Positions 26,449 through 34,317 are shown, counted from the stretch's first letter. The stretch is DNA of 44,560 bases from Dolichospermum sp. UHCC 0259 (GCF_009711935.1 NZ_VIKX01000223.1:1-44560), one strand, 5' to 3'. The notes: a model not told the origin generated them from the sequence alone. Numbers and translations are program-made.

Positions 26449-26858
26449 GTTGAAGGAACAATAGTTAAAACTCTATGTGTAGGATATTAATTTTGAAACT
26501 TCTAATTTATGATGGACTGGCAAAAATATGTATTATCTAATCTAAATATACAGGCTTTACATTTTTTCACAATCTATTGGCAAAATAATTATCGTGATGA
26601 TCAATTTCTGAATTTAGTCATAGAGAAAACATTATCTACTTTGGCTCACCTCGAATATAGAAACAGCCTGATTTCCTTGTCACTGTCTTGAACTCAGGAT
26701 TTATGCCATTTAACGGCTAGTAAATTTGTTCTATCAAATAAGCGCTGATTAATGTTTATTTCTCTTTGGCAGGTTGCACCCAGAAATAGGAAAATTATCT
26801 AGGCTATTCTTTCCCTAACTAAAATTTGACTTAAGCGGTTATTAACATCAAAATCAAC
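26449..26858. other. Intergenic region upstream of the RND operon
   Basis: About 410 nt between divergent genes. One 60-codon frame (26509-26691) has no ribosome-binding site or recognisable motif and is not called. No clear promoter or operator was seen, and no dedicated regulator gene is adjacent to the pump. Confidence 0.5.
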
Positions 26859-27263
26859 ATGATTAATAAATTAACACAACGGTTATTGACTTTGGCTCTT
26901 ATTTTCGCCATTACCTTTTTCTCCTGGGAAGTTCCTTTTGCTTATGCTAGTCACTTCTTCACTAACTCTGGAGAAATTAGCGATAATATCAAATTATCTG
27001 AATATGATTTTACTCCCCAAGAAAATCAAGCACTGCAAGCTATTCGTCAGCGTCGAAATAAAGAAATTGCGGCAATTTTAGATTTATCTCAACGTGATTT
27101 GCTTGCTCATAAATTACATAATGGTAATGATATTGATCAAGCTTTAGCAGCATTAAATTTAAGTTCAGAACAACGAGAGTTAGTAAGTTCTATAAATGTC
27201 TTCACTAATTTGAAATTGAAGGGCATTTTTTCTCGGCATAGTTTACTTGATAGTCGTAGATAA
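26859..27263 (+). CDS. Exported protein of unknown function
   Basis: A 134-residue protein I do not recognise. A clear signal peptide (LTQRLLTLALIFAITFFSWE, cleavage near AYAS) precedes a mature part rich in charged helices: LSEYDFTPQENQALQAIRQR, EIAAILDLSQRDLLAHKLHN and IDQALAALNLSSEQRELV. The spacing suggests a small helical periplasmic protein; the tail SRHSLLDSRR is basic. It is followed by a dispersed repeat. Confidence 0.75.
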   Translation: MINKLTQRLLTLALIFAITFFSWEVPFAYASHFFTNSGEISDNIKLSEYDFTPQENQALQAIRQRRNKEIAAILDLSQRDLLAHKLHNGNDIDQALAALNLSSEQRELVSSINVFTNLKLKGIFSRHSLLDSRR

Positions 27264-27303
27264 GAGGGTGAATGAACAAGTCCCTTTTTGTGTATCAAAT
27301 ATT

Positions 27304-27418
27304 TTTAGATCCCCCTAAATCCCCCTTTTAAGGGGGACTTGGACTTTATTTCTCCCCTTAACAAGGGGGGATCTGTAAGTGCCTAAAATCACAACCTAAA
27401 ACTTTTCAAACAACCTCT
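27304..27418. repeat. Dispersed ~115-bp repeat (copy 2, inverted relative to 846-970)
   Basis: The reverse complement aligns with 846-970: same AGAGGTTGTTTGAAAAGTTT end, same TTAGGCACTTACAGATCCCC block, same GGATTTAGGGGGATCTAAA end. About 10 nt shorter in the middle. Located between the exported unknown and the methyltransferase. Confidence 0.78.
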
Positions 27419-27465
27419 TATTTGCTAAGGTGTGTTAGGAGTGCGAAAATATTAGGAAATATACA

Positions 27466-28674
27466 TTGAATTTTATGGATTCCTATTCCCCACTGTGTCA
27501 AGCTATAGCCCGTCGGATTATCACCAATCCTCAAAAAAGAATTACCTTTGCAGAATATATGGATATGGTGTTATATCATCCAGAACATGGTTATTATTCT
27601 AGTGATGCTATCAAAATTGGCTTTCGTGGTAGTGATTTTTTCACATCTGCCAGTTTAGGCTCTGATTTTGGGGAATTACTAACAAAGCAATTTTACCAAA
27701 TGTGGGAGATTTTAGATAAACCTATACATTTTGATTTGGTGGAAATGGGAGCAGGGCAAGGTATATTAGCATCTCATATTCTCAATTATATAAAGCAAGA
27801 ATACCCAGATTTTTTTACCGCAGTTAAATATATTATTGTTGAAAAATCACAAAGTTTAAAACAAGAACAACAACAACGGTTACAAGATTTTGCTGTGGAT
27901 TGGTGTAACTTGGAAGAAATTCCCTCTAAATCTATTAACGGCTGCTTTTTTTCCAATGAATTAGTAGATGCTTTTCCCGTCCACCAATTTATTTTAGCAG
28001 CAGGGGAATTGAGGGAAATTTATGTCACCCTTGCCGAGTTAAACAGTGAAATCAGCGAAATCCAGATCATCCGTGAGCCTCTATTTATTGAAGTAATAGG
28101 AGAACCATCAACACCGCAATTAGGAGAATATTTTAAGTTAGTAGGAATTGATTTAAGCCAAAATACTTATGAAAATGCCTATCGTAGTGAAATTAATTTA
28201 GCAGCTTTGAACTGGTTGGGTATAGTGGCAGACTGCTTGGAACGGGGGTATGTGCTAACAATTGATTATGGCTACCCTGCTCATCGTTATTATAACCCCA
28301 GGCGATCGCAGGGAACTCTCCAGTGCTACTACCAGCATCGTCATCATGATAATCCCTATATCAATATTGGGCAACAAGATATCACTGCCCATGTTGACTT
28401 TACAGCCTTATCATCTTGGGGTGAACGGTGCGGACTCAAAAACATGGGTTGGACACAGCAAGGGTTATTTTTAATGGCCTTGGGAATAGGTGAAAGAATA
28501 GCTGCACTTTCCTCTCAACAGCAACCAATATCACAGTTGCTACAACGCCGGGAAGGATTACACCAACTAATTAACCCAGGGGGACTAGGCAATTTTGGCG
28601 TTTTAGTCCAAAGCCAGGGACTAACGGAAAAACAAGCATCACAACCACTCCAGGGATTAATCGTACCAGAGTAG
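27466..28674 (+). CDS. MidA/NDUFAF7-like SAM-dependent methyltransferase
   Basis: A protein of about 400 residues of the MidA family, whose mitochondrial relative NDUFAF7 methylates an arginine of complex I subunit NDUFS2. Visible motifs: FAEYMDMVLYHPEHGYYSSD, the FFTSASLGSDFGELL phrase, SAM motif I EMGAGQGILASHIL, the NELVDAFPVHQF block and DYGYPAHRYYNPRRSQGTLQ near the C-terminal half. In cyanobacteria the target could be an NDH-1 subunit, but this is inference. The start is either TTG 27466 (AGGA 8 nt upstream) or ATG 27475. No partner gene is linked. Confidence 0.88.
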   Translation: MNFMDSYSPLCQAIARRIITNPQKRITFAEYMDMVLYHPEHGYYSSDAIKIGFRGSDFFTSASLGSDFGELLTKQFYQMWEILDKPIHFDLVEMGAGQGILASHILNYIKQEYPDFFTAVKYIIVEKSQSLKQEQQQRLQDFAVDWCNLEEIPSKSINGCFFSNELVDAFPVHQFILAAGELREIYVTLAELNSEISEIQIIREPLFIEVIGEPSTPQLGEYFKLVGIDLSQNTYENAYRSEINLAALNWLGIVADCLERGYVLTIDYGYPAHRYYNPRRSQGTLQCYYQHRHHDNPYINIGQQDITAHVDFTALSSWGERCGLKNMGWTQQGLFLMALGIGERIAALSSQQQPISQLLQRREGLHQLINPGGLGNFGVLVQSQGLTEKQASQPLQGLIVPE

Positions 28675-28679
28675 AGATC

Positions 28680-28704
28680 AAAGAGAAAGCTTAAAAATCT
28701 CTTT
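28680..28704 (+). terminator. Possible terminator hairpin after the methyltransferase gene
   Basis: AAAGAGA (28680-28686) pairs with TCTCTTT (28698-28704) around an 11-nt loop, six nt after the stop. The stem is AT-rich and lacks a clear T-run. Confidence 0.35.
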
Positions 28705-28754
28705 AACAATCCTGTATTAGCCTTGTTTGCACTAGCATAGCAGTGATGATATAG

Positions 28755-28785
<31 letters not shown>

Positions 28786-28895
28786 AAGGAAGAAACACTA
28801 ATCCCTTTTGTCGTCTGATTTTTATTATCAATTGATATCCTAACCACCTTGTCTGTTGTTATATTCAAGTCAAAAATCTGCGAAGAGGAATAATT

Positions 28896-28991
28896 ATGAC
28901 TGCTCATGATCTGTTAGTGCTAGTAACTCTACTGTCCCCCGGACTCTTACTTTCCGTAATTATTATGGTGACTTTTGCCGCAGGAGGCTAG
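28896..28991 (+). CDS. 31-residue single-pass membrane protein
   Basis: A short gene with good signals: GAAGAGGAA ends 5 nt before the ATG, and the frame closes with TAG at 28989-28991. The product begins MTAHDLLVLVTLLSPGLL and ends VTFAAGG, with one membrane helix and a central Pro-Gly. I do not recognise it among the small photosystem or cytochrome b6f subunits (PetG, PetL, PetM, PetN, PsbT, PsbX and PsaM have different sequences), but size and build are alike. It could be an accessory subunit of a thylakoid complex. A G-rich repeat begins 4 nt after its stop. Confidence 0.65.
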   Translation: MTAHDLLVLVTLLSPGLLLSVIIMVTFAAGG

Positions 28992-28995
28992 TACC

Positions 28996-29040
28996 GCAGG
29001 GCAGGGAGCAGGGGAGCAGAGGGGCAGGGGGGCAGGGGAG
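28996..29040 (+). repeat. G-rich repeat with many G-tracts
   Basis: Degenerate GCAGGG(G) units give at least six runs of three or more G within 45 nt on the plus strand, immediately after the 31-aa gene. Such spacing fits a potential G-quadruplex in DNA or in the 3' untranslated RNA. Confidence 0.7.
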
Positions 29041-29070
29041 AATATTTTTACTCTTGCCTATTCCCTCTTA

Positions 29071-29112
29071 TCTAACAACTGACAACTAACAACTGACCAT
29101 TGACCACTGACA
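29071..29112. repeat. Heptamer repeats (ACAACTG/ACAACTA type)
   Basis: Contiguous 7-nt units AACAACT, GACAACT and variants GACCATT, GACCACT end about 14 nt before the dehydrogenase start; the same family as 8126-8180. Confidence 0.8.
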
Positions 29113-29126
29113 AAGGAACATAAAAC

Positions 29127-30005
29127 ATGAAGGTGGCATTTCTGGGAACTGGATTGATGGGACTACCGATGGCTCAAAGGTTATTAGCTGCCGATATAGA
29201 GCTAATTGCCTATAATCGCACCCCAGAAAAATTAGAACCGTTACGGGCAGCAGGGGCGCAAATTGTAACAAAACCCCGTGAAGCCATCCGGGCTGCTGAC
29301 TGTATCGTGCTAATGCTTTCTAACGCCGCAGCTATTTATCATGTCCTACTCACGGATACTTCTTGGCATACTTTATCAGGACGCAGCATCATTCAAATGG
29401 GGACGATTAACCCATTAGAAAGCCAAGAAATCAGAGATACAGTAGTTGCGGCTGGGGGTGAATATATAGAAGCACCTGTCCTGGGTAGTATTCCCGAAGC
29501 TAAAACTGGCAAATTAATTGTCATGGTAGGTGGAGAGGAAGAACAGTATCAACGGCATTTAAAGTTACTCCAACATTTTGGAGAAAATCCTGTATATATA
29601 GGCGGTGTGGGTTCTGCCTCCAACCTCACCTTGGCACTCAATCAACTGATTGCTTCTTTGACAACTAGCTTTGCTCTGAGTTTGGCATATATCCAGTTGC
29701 AAGGCATTGATGTTGATTTGTTTATGCAGGTTCTGCGCGAAAGTAAACTTTATGCGCCTACTTTTGATCAAAATTTGCGGCGGATGTTAGATGGTAATTA
29801 CAATAACGCCAATTTGCCGACAAAACAACTGATCAAAGAAATAGATTTATTTATCTCGGAAGCGAAATCCTTGGGTTTGAATCTCAACAGTATTGAGGGT
29901 GTAAGGCAAATCTTATACGCAACTATGAAAATGTCCTATCCAGAAGATGATTATTCATCGGTATTTCCAGCAATTCGGGAATGGGGTGAAGTCAGTGGAG
30001 GTTGA
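29127..30005 (+). CDS. Beta-hydroxyacid dehydrogenase family oxidoreductase
   Basis: A 292-residue protein of the 3-hydroxyisobutyrate / glyoxylate-succinic-semialdehyde reductase family. The Rossmann motif FLGTGLMGLPMAQRLL is at residues 4-19, AYNRTPEKLEPLRAAGA follows (the NRT suggests NADP preference), and the substrate motif is APVLGSIPEAKTGKLIVMVG. At the usual catalytic Lys (K-x3-N) it has Thr168 with Asn172 (SNLTLALNQ), so activity may be altered. A good ribosome-binding site (AAAGGAA) precedes ATG 29127. If active it might reduce succinic semialdehyde or glyoxylate; that is inference. Confidence 0.85.
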   Translation: MKVAFLGTGLMGLPMAQRLLAADIELIAYNRTPEKLEPLRAAGAQIVTKPREAIRAADCIVLMLSNAAAIYHVLLTDTSWHTLSGRSIIQMGTINPLESQEIRDTVVAAGGEYIEAPVLGSIPEAKTGKLIVMVGGEEEQYQRHLKLLQHFGENPVYIGGVGSASNLTLALNQLIASLTTSFALSLAYIQLQGIDVDLFMQVLRESKLYAPTFDQNLRRMLDGNYNNANLPTKQLIKEIDLFISEAKSLGLNLNSIEGVRQILYATMKMSYPEDDYSSVFPAIREWGEVSGG

Positions 30006-30048
30006 ACAAGTAGAGACGCTCAATGTAACGCCTCTACAAAGGTGATTA

Positions 30049-30576
30049 CTAAAACGGGATGTCATCTGGATCGGGTTCTGGCGTAACTCCTACAGGGGAT
30101 GGAGACTGCACAGGGGCGGGTTGGTATGTCGGCTGAGGGGCTGTTACCTGGGGCATGGGCGCTGATGTCGGATAGTTTGATTCATAATTAGTAGGGCTGT
30201 AGGTTGGTGGCGCTACAGGGGTTTCATAGACTGGTGTGGTTCTCGTGGCTGCTGGTTGTGAATTGGTATAAGTACCTTGTCCGATGGCGTGAATCTTTTG
30301 GACTGTTAATTCTGCGCGTTTTTCCTTAAATCCTTCGGGGCGATCAATTGTATTCATACCTAAGCGCCCTTCAATAATAACGCGATCGCCCTGATGATAA
30401 CTTTGGTGAATCTCTTTTGCTAAATTTCCCCAACCTACGACTTTTAAAGGATGCGTTGGATCATCTGGTTTTGCTCCCGCTACATGAACGATCATTTCTG
30501 TAACTTCTAACCCATCTGGTGTGTGACGCAGTTGGGGATTATCGTAAATTTCCGCCATCAAAATACAACTGTTCAT
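30049..30576 (-). CDS. ssb: Single-stranded DNA-binding protein
   Basis: A 175-residue SSB. The OB-fold (about 1-105) begins MNSCILMAEIYDNPQLRHTP and contains LKVVGWGNLAKEIHQSYHQG, DRVIIEGRLGMNTIDRPEGF and KEKRAELTVQKIHAI. A Pro/Gln/Thr-rich linker leads to the acidic tip EPDPDDIPF, the docking tail for replication and repair proteins. An open frame extends 22 codons upstream, but the start at 30576 is supported by AGGAG six nt before the ATG and by the family N-terminus. A LexA-box match lies about 170 nt upstream. Confidence 0.95.
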   Translation of the reverse strand: MNSCILMAEIYDNPQLRHTPDGLEVTEMIVHVAGAKPDDPTHPLKVVGWGNLAKEIHQSYHQGDRVIIEGRLGMNTIDRPEGFKEKRAELTVQKIHAIGQGTYTNSQPAATRTTPVYETPVAPPTYSPTNYESNYPTSAPMPQVTAPQPTYQPAPVQSPSPVGVTPEPDPDDIPF

Positions 30577-30746
30577 CGTCTGCTCCTGATTTTTAATACT
30601 TTTTCTCGCGGTGAATTTAAGTTCACGAGAAAAGTCAACCATAATTAGTTAAAACAATGATGATACTGTTCGCATAGCGTACCGTAGGCAATCATTGTTT
30701 TTCTATCTTACACTTGACTAGAATGAGTATTATGTTTTGTCTGTAT

Positions 30747-30760
30747 AGAACAATTGTACT
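30747..30760 (-). promoter_or_regulatory. LexA box upstream of ssb
   Basis: Read on the minus strand, AGTACAATTGTTCT fits the published cyanobacterial LexA consensus RGTACNNNDGTWCB at every position. It sits at the centre of a 22-bp palindrome (30743-30764) with only one mismatched pair. It is 170 nt upstream of the ssb start and on the correct side, so LexA probably controls ssb. Confidence 0.65.
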
Positions 30761-30854
30761 ATACTATGGTCTTGACTGTGATTTATATGATTAATTTGAT
30801 TTATGTGATTGATAGTTCTGTTTGTTGCAGGTATCGCAATTAGCTTTGATTTAA

Positions 30855-30917
30855 ATATCTCATTCGCTCAAGCCTGCTCTTTTGAGGATGAGATATAGAC
30901 ACAACAAAATTGTTGTG
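30855..30917. promoter_or_regulatory. Two adjacent inverted repeats
   Basis: ATATCTCAT (30855-30863) pairs with ATGAGATAT (30888-30896), with an inner CTCAA/TTGAG pair. Four nt further on, CACAACAA-AA-TTGTTGTG (30900-30917) is a perfect 8-bp tight hairpin or operator-like palindrome. Their function is unknown. Confidence 0.45.
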
Positions 30918-31054
30918 CTATGATTAGTGATAGAAGAATCAACTACAAAATTACAGGCCGTTGCTGAATAATGGAATGATTTTATTGACTGCGGAACAAA
31001 ATTTTAATGTTTCCAGCCCCTATCAGCCCACAAATATGCAACGCCAATTACGCC

Positions 31055-31174
31055 TTTACGTGAGTTGAAAAATCTTGTTGTTTTATAAGTTTTTCCAGGG
31101 TTTTCCAACACTATAATTTTGGAATTATTAACGAAATTACAAGAGTTTTAATACTAACTCACATAAGCCGTAAA
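31055..31174. repeat. MITE-like element with imperfect terminal inverted repeats
   Basis: The left end TTTACGTGAGTTGAAAAATC is imperfectly complementary to the right end, which on the other strand reads TTTACGGCTTATGTGAGTTA. The shared parts are TTTACG, TGAGTT and a following TCTTGT. About 120 bp with no reading frame. The ends differ by a 5-7 nt indel, so this is a decayed copy or a chance resemblance. Confidence 0.4.
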
Positions 31175-31286
31175 TTCTTCTATTAACACCGATAAATTAA
31201 TCTAGAAATAAGTATCGAAGCTTTGTAAATCACAAGCTGATGTCTAATTCTATTTAAGTTTAATCGGTTAATTTAGTGAATTTATC

Positions 31287-31312
31287 GGAGGAATAAATTT
31301 ATGGCAGGATAA
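31287..31312 (+). other. Strong RBS followed by three-codon frame in phase with the DUF6932-like gene
   Basis: GGAGGA (31287-31292), 8 nt, then ATG GCA GGA TAA at 31301-31312. Seven codons after the first ATG, in the same frame, comes ATG 31322, the first usable start of the next gene. Removing the one stop would extend that gene by seven residues from a near-ideal site. Confidence 0.6.
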
Positions 31313-31321
31313 AAACATAGT

Positions 31322-31753
31322 ATGAGTTTGATATTCGATCAAAATGGCAATTTGCTACCAGGTATTCATTTGGCTACTTGGGATGAAATTGAAGAGCATC
31401 TAGCTCACAACACACGCCGAAGAAATCTTTTATCTGGACTCAAACAAGGGTGCGAGATATTAAAGCAGTGTGGTTGTCAGAGAATTTATATTGGTGGAAG
31501 TTTTGTAACTACTAAAAGACTTCCTAATGATTTTGATGTTTGCTGGGAAGACGATCAAGTAGATTTTAAACTCTTGCAAAAACTAGATTCAGTTTTACAT
31601 CCTAGTAGCAGAAGGTCGGCACAAAAAAATAAATATGGTGGCGAGTTTTTAATTGCTAACATAAATATTGAAGATCCATTTACCACTTGTTTAGAATTTT
31701 TCCAGCAAGACCGTAATGGTAATATCAAAGGTCTAGTAGCAGTTGATCTCTAA
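31322..31753 (+). CDS. DUF6932-like nucleotidyltransferase-fold protein, possible toxin
   Basis: A 143-residue protein. The opening NGNLLPGIHLATWDEIEEHL resembles DUF6932 proteins. The central IYIGGSFVTTKRLPNDFDVC holds the nucleotidyltransferase signature: GGS at 58-60 and the metal Asp pair D70/D72 in NDFD. A third acidic residue could be E133 or D129 in the final strand region. It stands directly before an HTH gene, the arrangement of toxin-antitoxin modules such as MNT/HEPN or MenAT-like pairs. The toxin role is inference. Its best ribosome-binding site serves an upstream ATG cut off by an in-frame stop. ATG 31322 itself has only a weak AGGA. Confidence 0.72.
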   Translation: MSLIFDQNGNLLPGIHLATWDEIEEHLAHNTRRRNLLSGLKQGCEILKQCGCQRIYIGGSFVTTKRLPNDFDVCWEDDQVDFKLLQKLDSVLHPSSRRSAQKNKYGGEFLIANINIEDPFTTCLEFFQQDRNGNIKGLVAVDL

Positions 31754-31831
31754 GGATAGGATGCGAAATACTTTTTGCTGATATTGATTCTTAAAGATTC
31801 AAAATTAGCAATATGAAACAGTAAAATAAAT

Positions 31832-31870
31832 TGGCATTATCTAATTAATTTTTATTATTAGGTAATGCCA
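31832..31870. promoter_or_regulatory. 14-bp inverted repeat upstream of the HTH gene
   Basis: TGGCATTATCTAAT (31832-31845) and ATTAGGTAATGCCA (31857-31870) are complementary at 13 of 14 positions, with an 11-nt spacer. It ends about 30 nt before the HTH start. It could be the operator for the HTH protein, or an RNA hairpin that sets the ratio of the two products. Confidence 0.6.
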
Positions 31871-31902
31871 TCATTAAAGAAATGAGTTGTAGGCTAAACA
31901 TT

Positions 31903-32340
31903 ATGATTTTCAATGAATGGCAGTACAATATTACTAAGGCGCAGATGAAAAAATTTGAGTTAGCAGTAGCTCAATATTCTAGTAAACCAGTTCCAGAAGA
32001 TGAAAACCAAAAGCTACGCCATGAGGCTCGTATTGCCTCACTACAAAGCCAAATTGGGGAGTTTATTCAAGAGATAGAAGAGTACGAAAATCTCAAAAAC
32101 AATCAAGATAAAATTGAGCGATTGCAATATGATAGTTTAGAGAAATTACCAGAAGCACTAATTAAAGCGCGGATTATTCGTGGACACACTCAAGAGAGTT
32201 TTGCCAAACTTTTAGGAGTTAAACCTCAACAGGTGCAACGTGATGAAGCAAATGGATATGCTAGTGCTAGTTTGACTAAACTTTTGAAAATTCAACACAC
32301 TCTGAATTTAGAAATTCGGGAGGAAATTATCTTTAAATAA
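31903..32340 (+). CDS. Xre-type helix-turn-helix protein, possible antitoxin
   Basis: A 145-residue protein from ATG 31903. An upstream in-frame ATG (31882) adds seven residues, but MIFNEWQYNITKAQ is the usual opening of this family. Residues 36-76 form a charged coiled coil (LRHEARIASLQSQIGEFIQE). The HTH is at about 84-134 (ALIKARIIRGHTQESFAKLL, GVKPQQVQRDEANGYASASL). It follows the DUF6932-like gene by 149 nt, with an inverted repeat between. Such HTH proteins commonly act as antitoxin and autorepressor; that role is inferred. Confidence 0.8.
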   Translation: MIFNEWQYNITKAQMKKFELAVAQYSSKPVPEDENQKLRHEARIASLQSQIGEFIQEIEEYENLKNNQDKIERLQYDSLEKLPEALIKARIIRGHTQESFAKLLGVKPQQVQRDEANGYASASLTKLLKIQHTLNLEIREEIIFK

Positions 32341-32347
32341 AGGCGTG

Positions 32348-33097
32348 TCAATTTACTTTGACTTCCATATCTATTCCATCACTTTTCAATTGTCCATCTT
32401 CCATGTAAATAATCCGATCAGCTATATCGAGAATGCGGTTATCATGGGTGACTAATAAGATAGTACAGTTTTGTTCTTTTGCTAACATTTGCATTAATTC
32501 CACCACATCACGTCCCGATTGTTTATCTAATGAAGCTGTCGGTTCATCTGCTAAGACTATTTTCGGATGACTAACTAAAGCGCGGGCTATAGCTACCCGT
32601 TGTTTTTGTCCACCGGATAAATTCTCTGGATAGTAATTAACCCGTTCTCCTAAACCGACGTGTTCTAACATTGCTGTAGCTTTAGCATTAATATCGCCTT
32701 TGAGATGATGTTCATGCAACTCCAAAGACATTCGGACATTTTCTTTGGCTGTGAGAAAACTCATCAAATTATGTGCTTGAAAAATATAACCAATTTGGCG
32801 ACGCAATTTAGTTAATTGTGCCTTTTTTGCACCGGACATTTCCTGTCCTAATATTTTTAAACTGCCATTTTGGGCAGAACGTAAACCCCCCATTAATGAT
32901 AACAGGGTAGTTTTGCCTGAACCCGAAGGACCAGTCATAATCACAATTTCTCCCGCCTTAATCTCTAAATTAATATCAACTAAGACTTGTTTTTGTAGCG
33001 CACCTTTACCAAAATAATGATTGAGATTACTAACAGAAATAACTGTTTCTGAACTAGAAATAACTTCAGAAGCAATAGTTGTAACTTCTAATGACAT
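32348..33097 (-). CDS. DevA-family ABC exporter ATP-binding subunit
   Basis: A 249-residue ATPase, last gene of a devBCA-type operon. Walker A GPSGSGKT is at 56-63, LSGGQ at 160-164, Walker B IVLADEP at 180-186, and the switch His is in LVTHDNR. HYFGKGALQKQVLVDINLEI is the DevA-type start of the ABC fold, after an extension of about 18 residues. In Anabaena the prototype DevBCA exports heterocyst envelope glycolipids through TolC, but most cyanobacteria carry several paralogues with other substrates. The convergent HTH gene ends 7 nt from its stop. Confidence 0.92.
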   Translation of the reverse strand: MSLEVTTIASEVISSSETVISVSNLNHYFGKGALQKQVLVDINLEIKAGEIVIMTGPSGSGKTTLLSLMGGLRSAQNGSLKILGQEMSGAKKAQLTKLRRQIGYIFQAHNLMSFLTAKENVRMSLELHEHHLKGDINAKATAMLEHVGLGERVNYYPENLSGGQKQRVAIARALVSHPKIVLADEPTASLDKQSGRDVVELMQMLAKEQNCTILLVTHDNRILDIADRIIYMEDGQLKSDGIDMEVKVN

Positions 33098-33135
33098 TTT
33101 TCTTTACCTTTGGGTGAGATATAAAAACTGTAATT

Positions 33136-34317
33136 TTAAAAAATATCTGCTGGATCAGCAGAACGGAGTTTTCGCATGGCAATTGCGCCAGAAACAGTAC
33201 ACATAATTACTGTTAGAAAAAAAACATTAATTGCCCTCTCTGTCTTCATCGCTATAGGTAAAAGAGTCGCCGCAAAAGTGACTTGATATAACCCAAAAGA
33301 TAGAAAAAATGCAGGTAAATAACCCAATGCTGCTAAGAACAATGCCTCTTGTAATAAAACTCGCAATAGATAATTATCAGTATAACCCATTGCTTTAAGA
33401 GTAGCGTATTCTGGTAAGTGATCAGAAACGTCGGAATAAAGAACTTGATAAACAATGACAATACCAACAATAAAACCGACTATTACACCCAAACTAAAAA
33501 TAAACCCAATCCCTGTTCCAGTCGCCCAATAAGTTTTTTCTTTTTGGGCAAATGTTTCGGGAGTACCAACTTCAACAAAGGGATTTTTAGGATCTGGATT
33601 TAGTCCTATTTGTAGTTGTGCTTTGACTTTTTCAATATCAGCACCAGGTTGAAGAGTAATTAAACCAACTTCAATTTGATCAGGTTTGCGAGTAGGAAAT
33701 AACTGTAAAAAAGTAGAATCACTAGTAACAACATTCCCATCAGCAGCAAAGGAAGCACCATTTTGAAATAAGCCCTTAACACTGACATTTTTGCCGCTTA
33801 ATTCGGCGTTAAACTTGCCAGTTTCTCGGAAAATCTTGCCAATTTCTCCATATTCTGGACGACTGGCTTCATCAAATATAACTTGATTCAATTGTTTAAG
33901 ATTATCTTTTTTGGCTTGAAGTTCAGGAAACTTTAAACCAGGTGTAGATGGATCTACACCCCAAACTAGAATAGATCGATCTATTTTAGTTTCAGGATTG
34001 CGCCATTGTCCTGTACTAATATAAATAGAACTGACTGATTTTACACCGTTGTAACTCAATGCTTGATAAAGTCTTTCTCTAGAAAAGCTTTTGACTGAAA
34101 ATAGGGTTTGAAATTGAGGATTAATTAATAATAAATCTGCTTGTAAATTGCGATGAGGTTGAATAGCTGCATCAAATAATGCACTTTCAAAACCCATCTG
34201 AATAAATATCAGCATATCCGCGAAGGTAATTCCGGCTACTGCAACCAATAGCCGCGTTTTTTCCTTCATTAACTGTCGCCAAGCTAGGGGCGTTTTCCGA
34301 AACATTTTATTAATCAT
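33136..34317 (-). CDS. DevC-family ABC exporter permease
   Basis: A 393-residue FtsX-type permease. The N-terminus FRKTPLAWRQLMKEKTRLLV followed by AVAGITFADMLIFIQMGFES is the DevC signature. A large periplasmic loop (about 50-260) is followed by three helices (about 265-295, 320-350, 360-385), with DHLPEYATLKAMGYTDNYLL between. Gaps to devB (33 nt) and devA (38 nt) suggest one transcript. It would form the inner-membrane part of a tripartite exporter with the adaptor at 34351-35646. Confidence 0.92.
   Translation of the reverse strand: MINKMFRKTPLAWRQLMKEKTRLLVAVAGITFADMLIFIQMGFESALFDAAIQPHRNLQADLLLINPQFQTLFSVKSFSRERLYQALSYNGVKSVSSIYISTGQWRNPETKIDRSILVWGVDPSTPGLKFPELQAKKDNLKQLNQVIFDEASRPEYGEIGKIFRETGKFNAELSGKNVSVKGLFQNGASFAADGNVVTSDSTFLQLFPTRKPDQIEVGLITLQPGADIEKVKAQLQIGLNPDPKNPFVEVGTPETFAQKEKTYWATGTGIGFIFSLGVIVGFIVGIVIVYQVLYSDVSDHLPEYATLKAMGYTDNYLLRVLLQEALFLAALGYLPAFFLSFGLYQVTFAATLLPIAMKTERAINVFFLTVIMCTVSGAIAMRKLRSADPADIF

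Larger units (their letters stand above)
30577..31321. other. Intergenic region between ssb and the DUF6932-like gene
   Basis: About 745 nt with no protein gene recognised. It holds a LexA-box match (30747-30760), nested inverted repeats (30855-30917), a MITE-like element (31055-31174), and a strong ribosome-binding site before a tiny frame (31287-31312). Confidence 0.6.

Noticed and set aside
26509-26691. 60-codon plus-strand frame upstream of the exported unknown
   Set aside because: No ribosome-binding site, no recognisable motif, and an unremarkable AT-rich composition.
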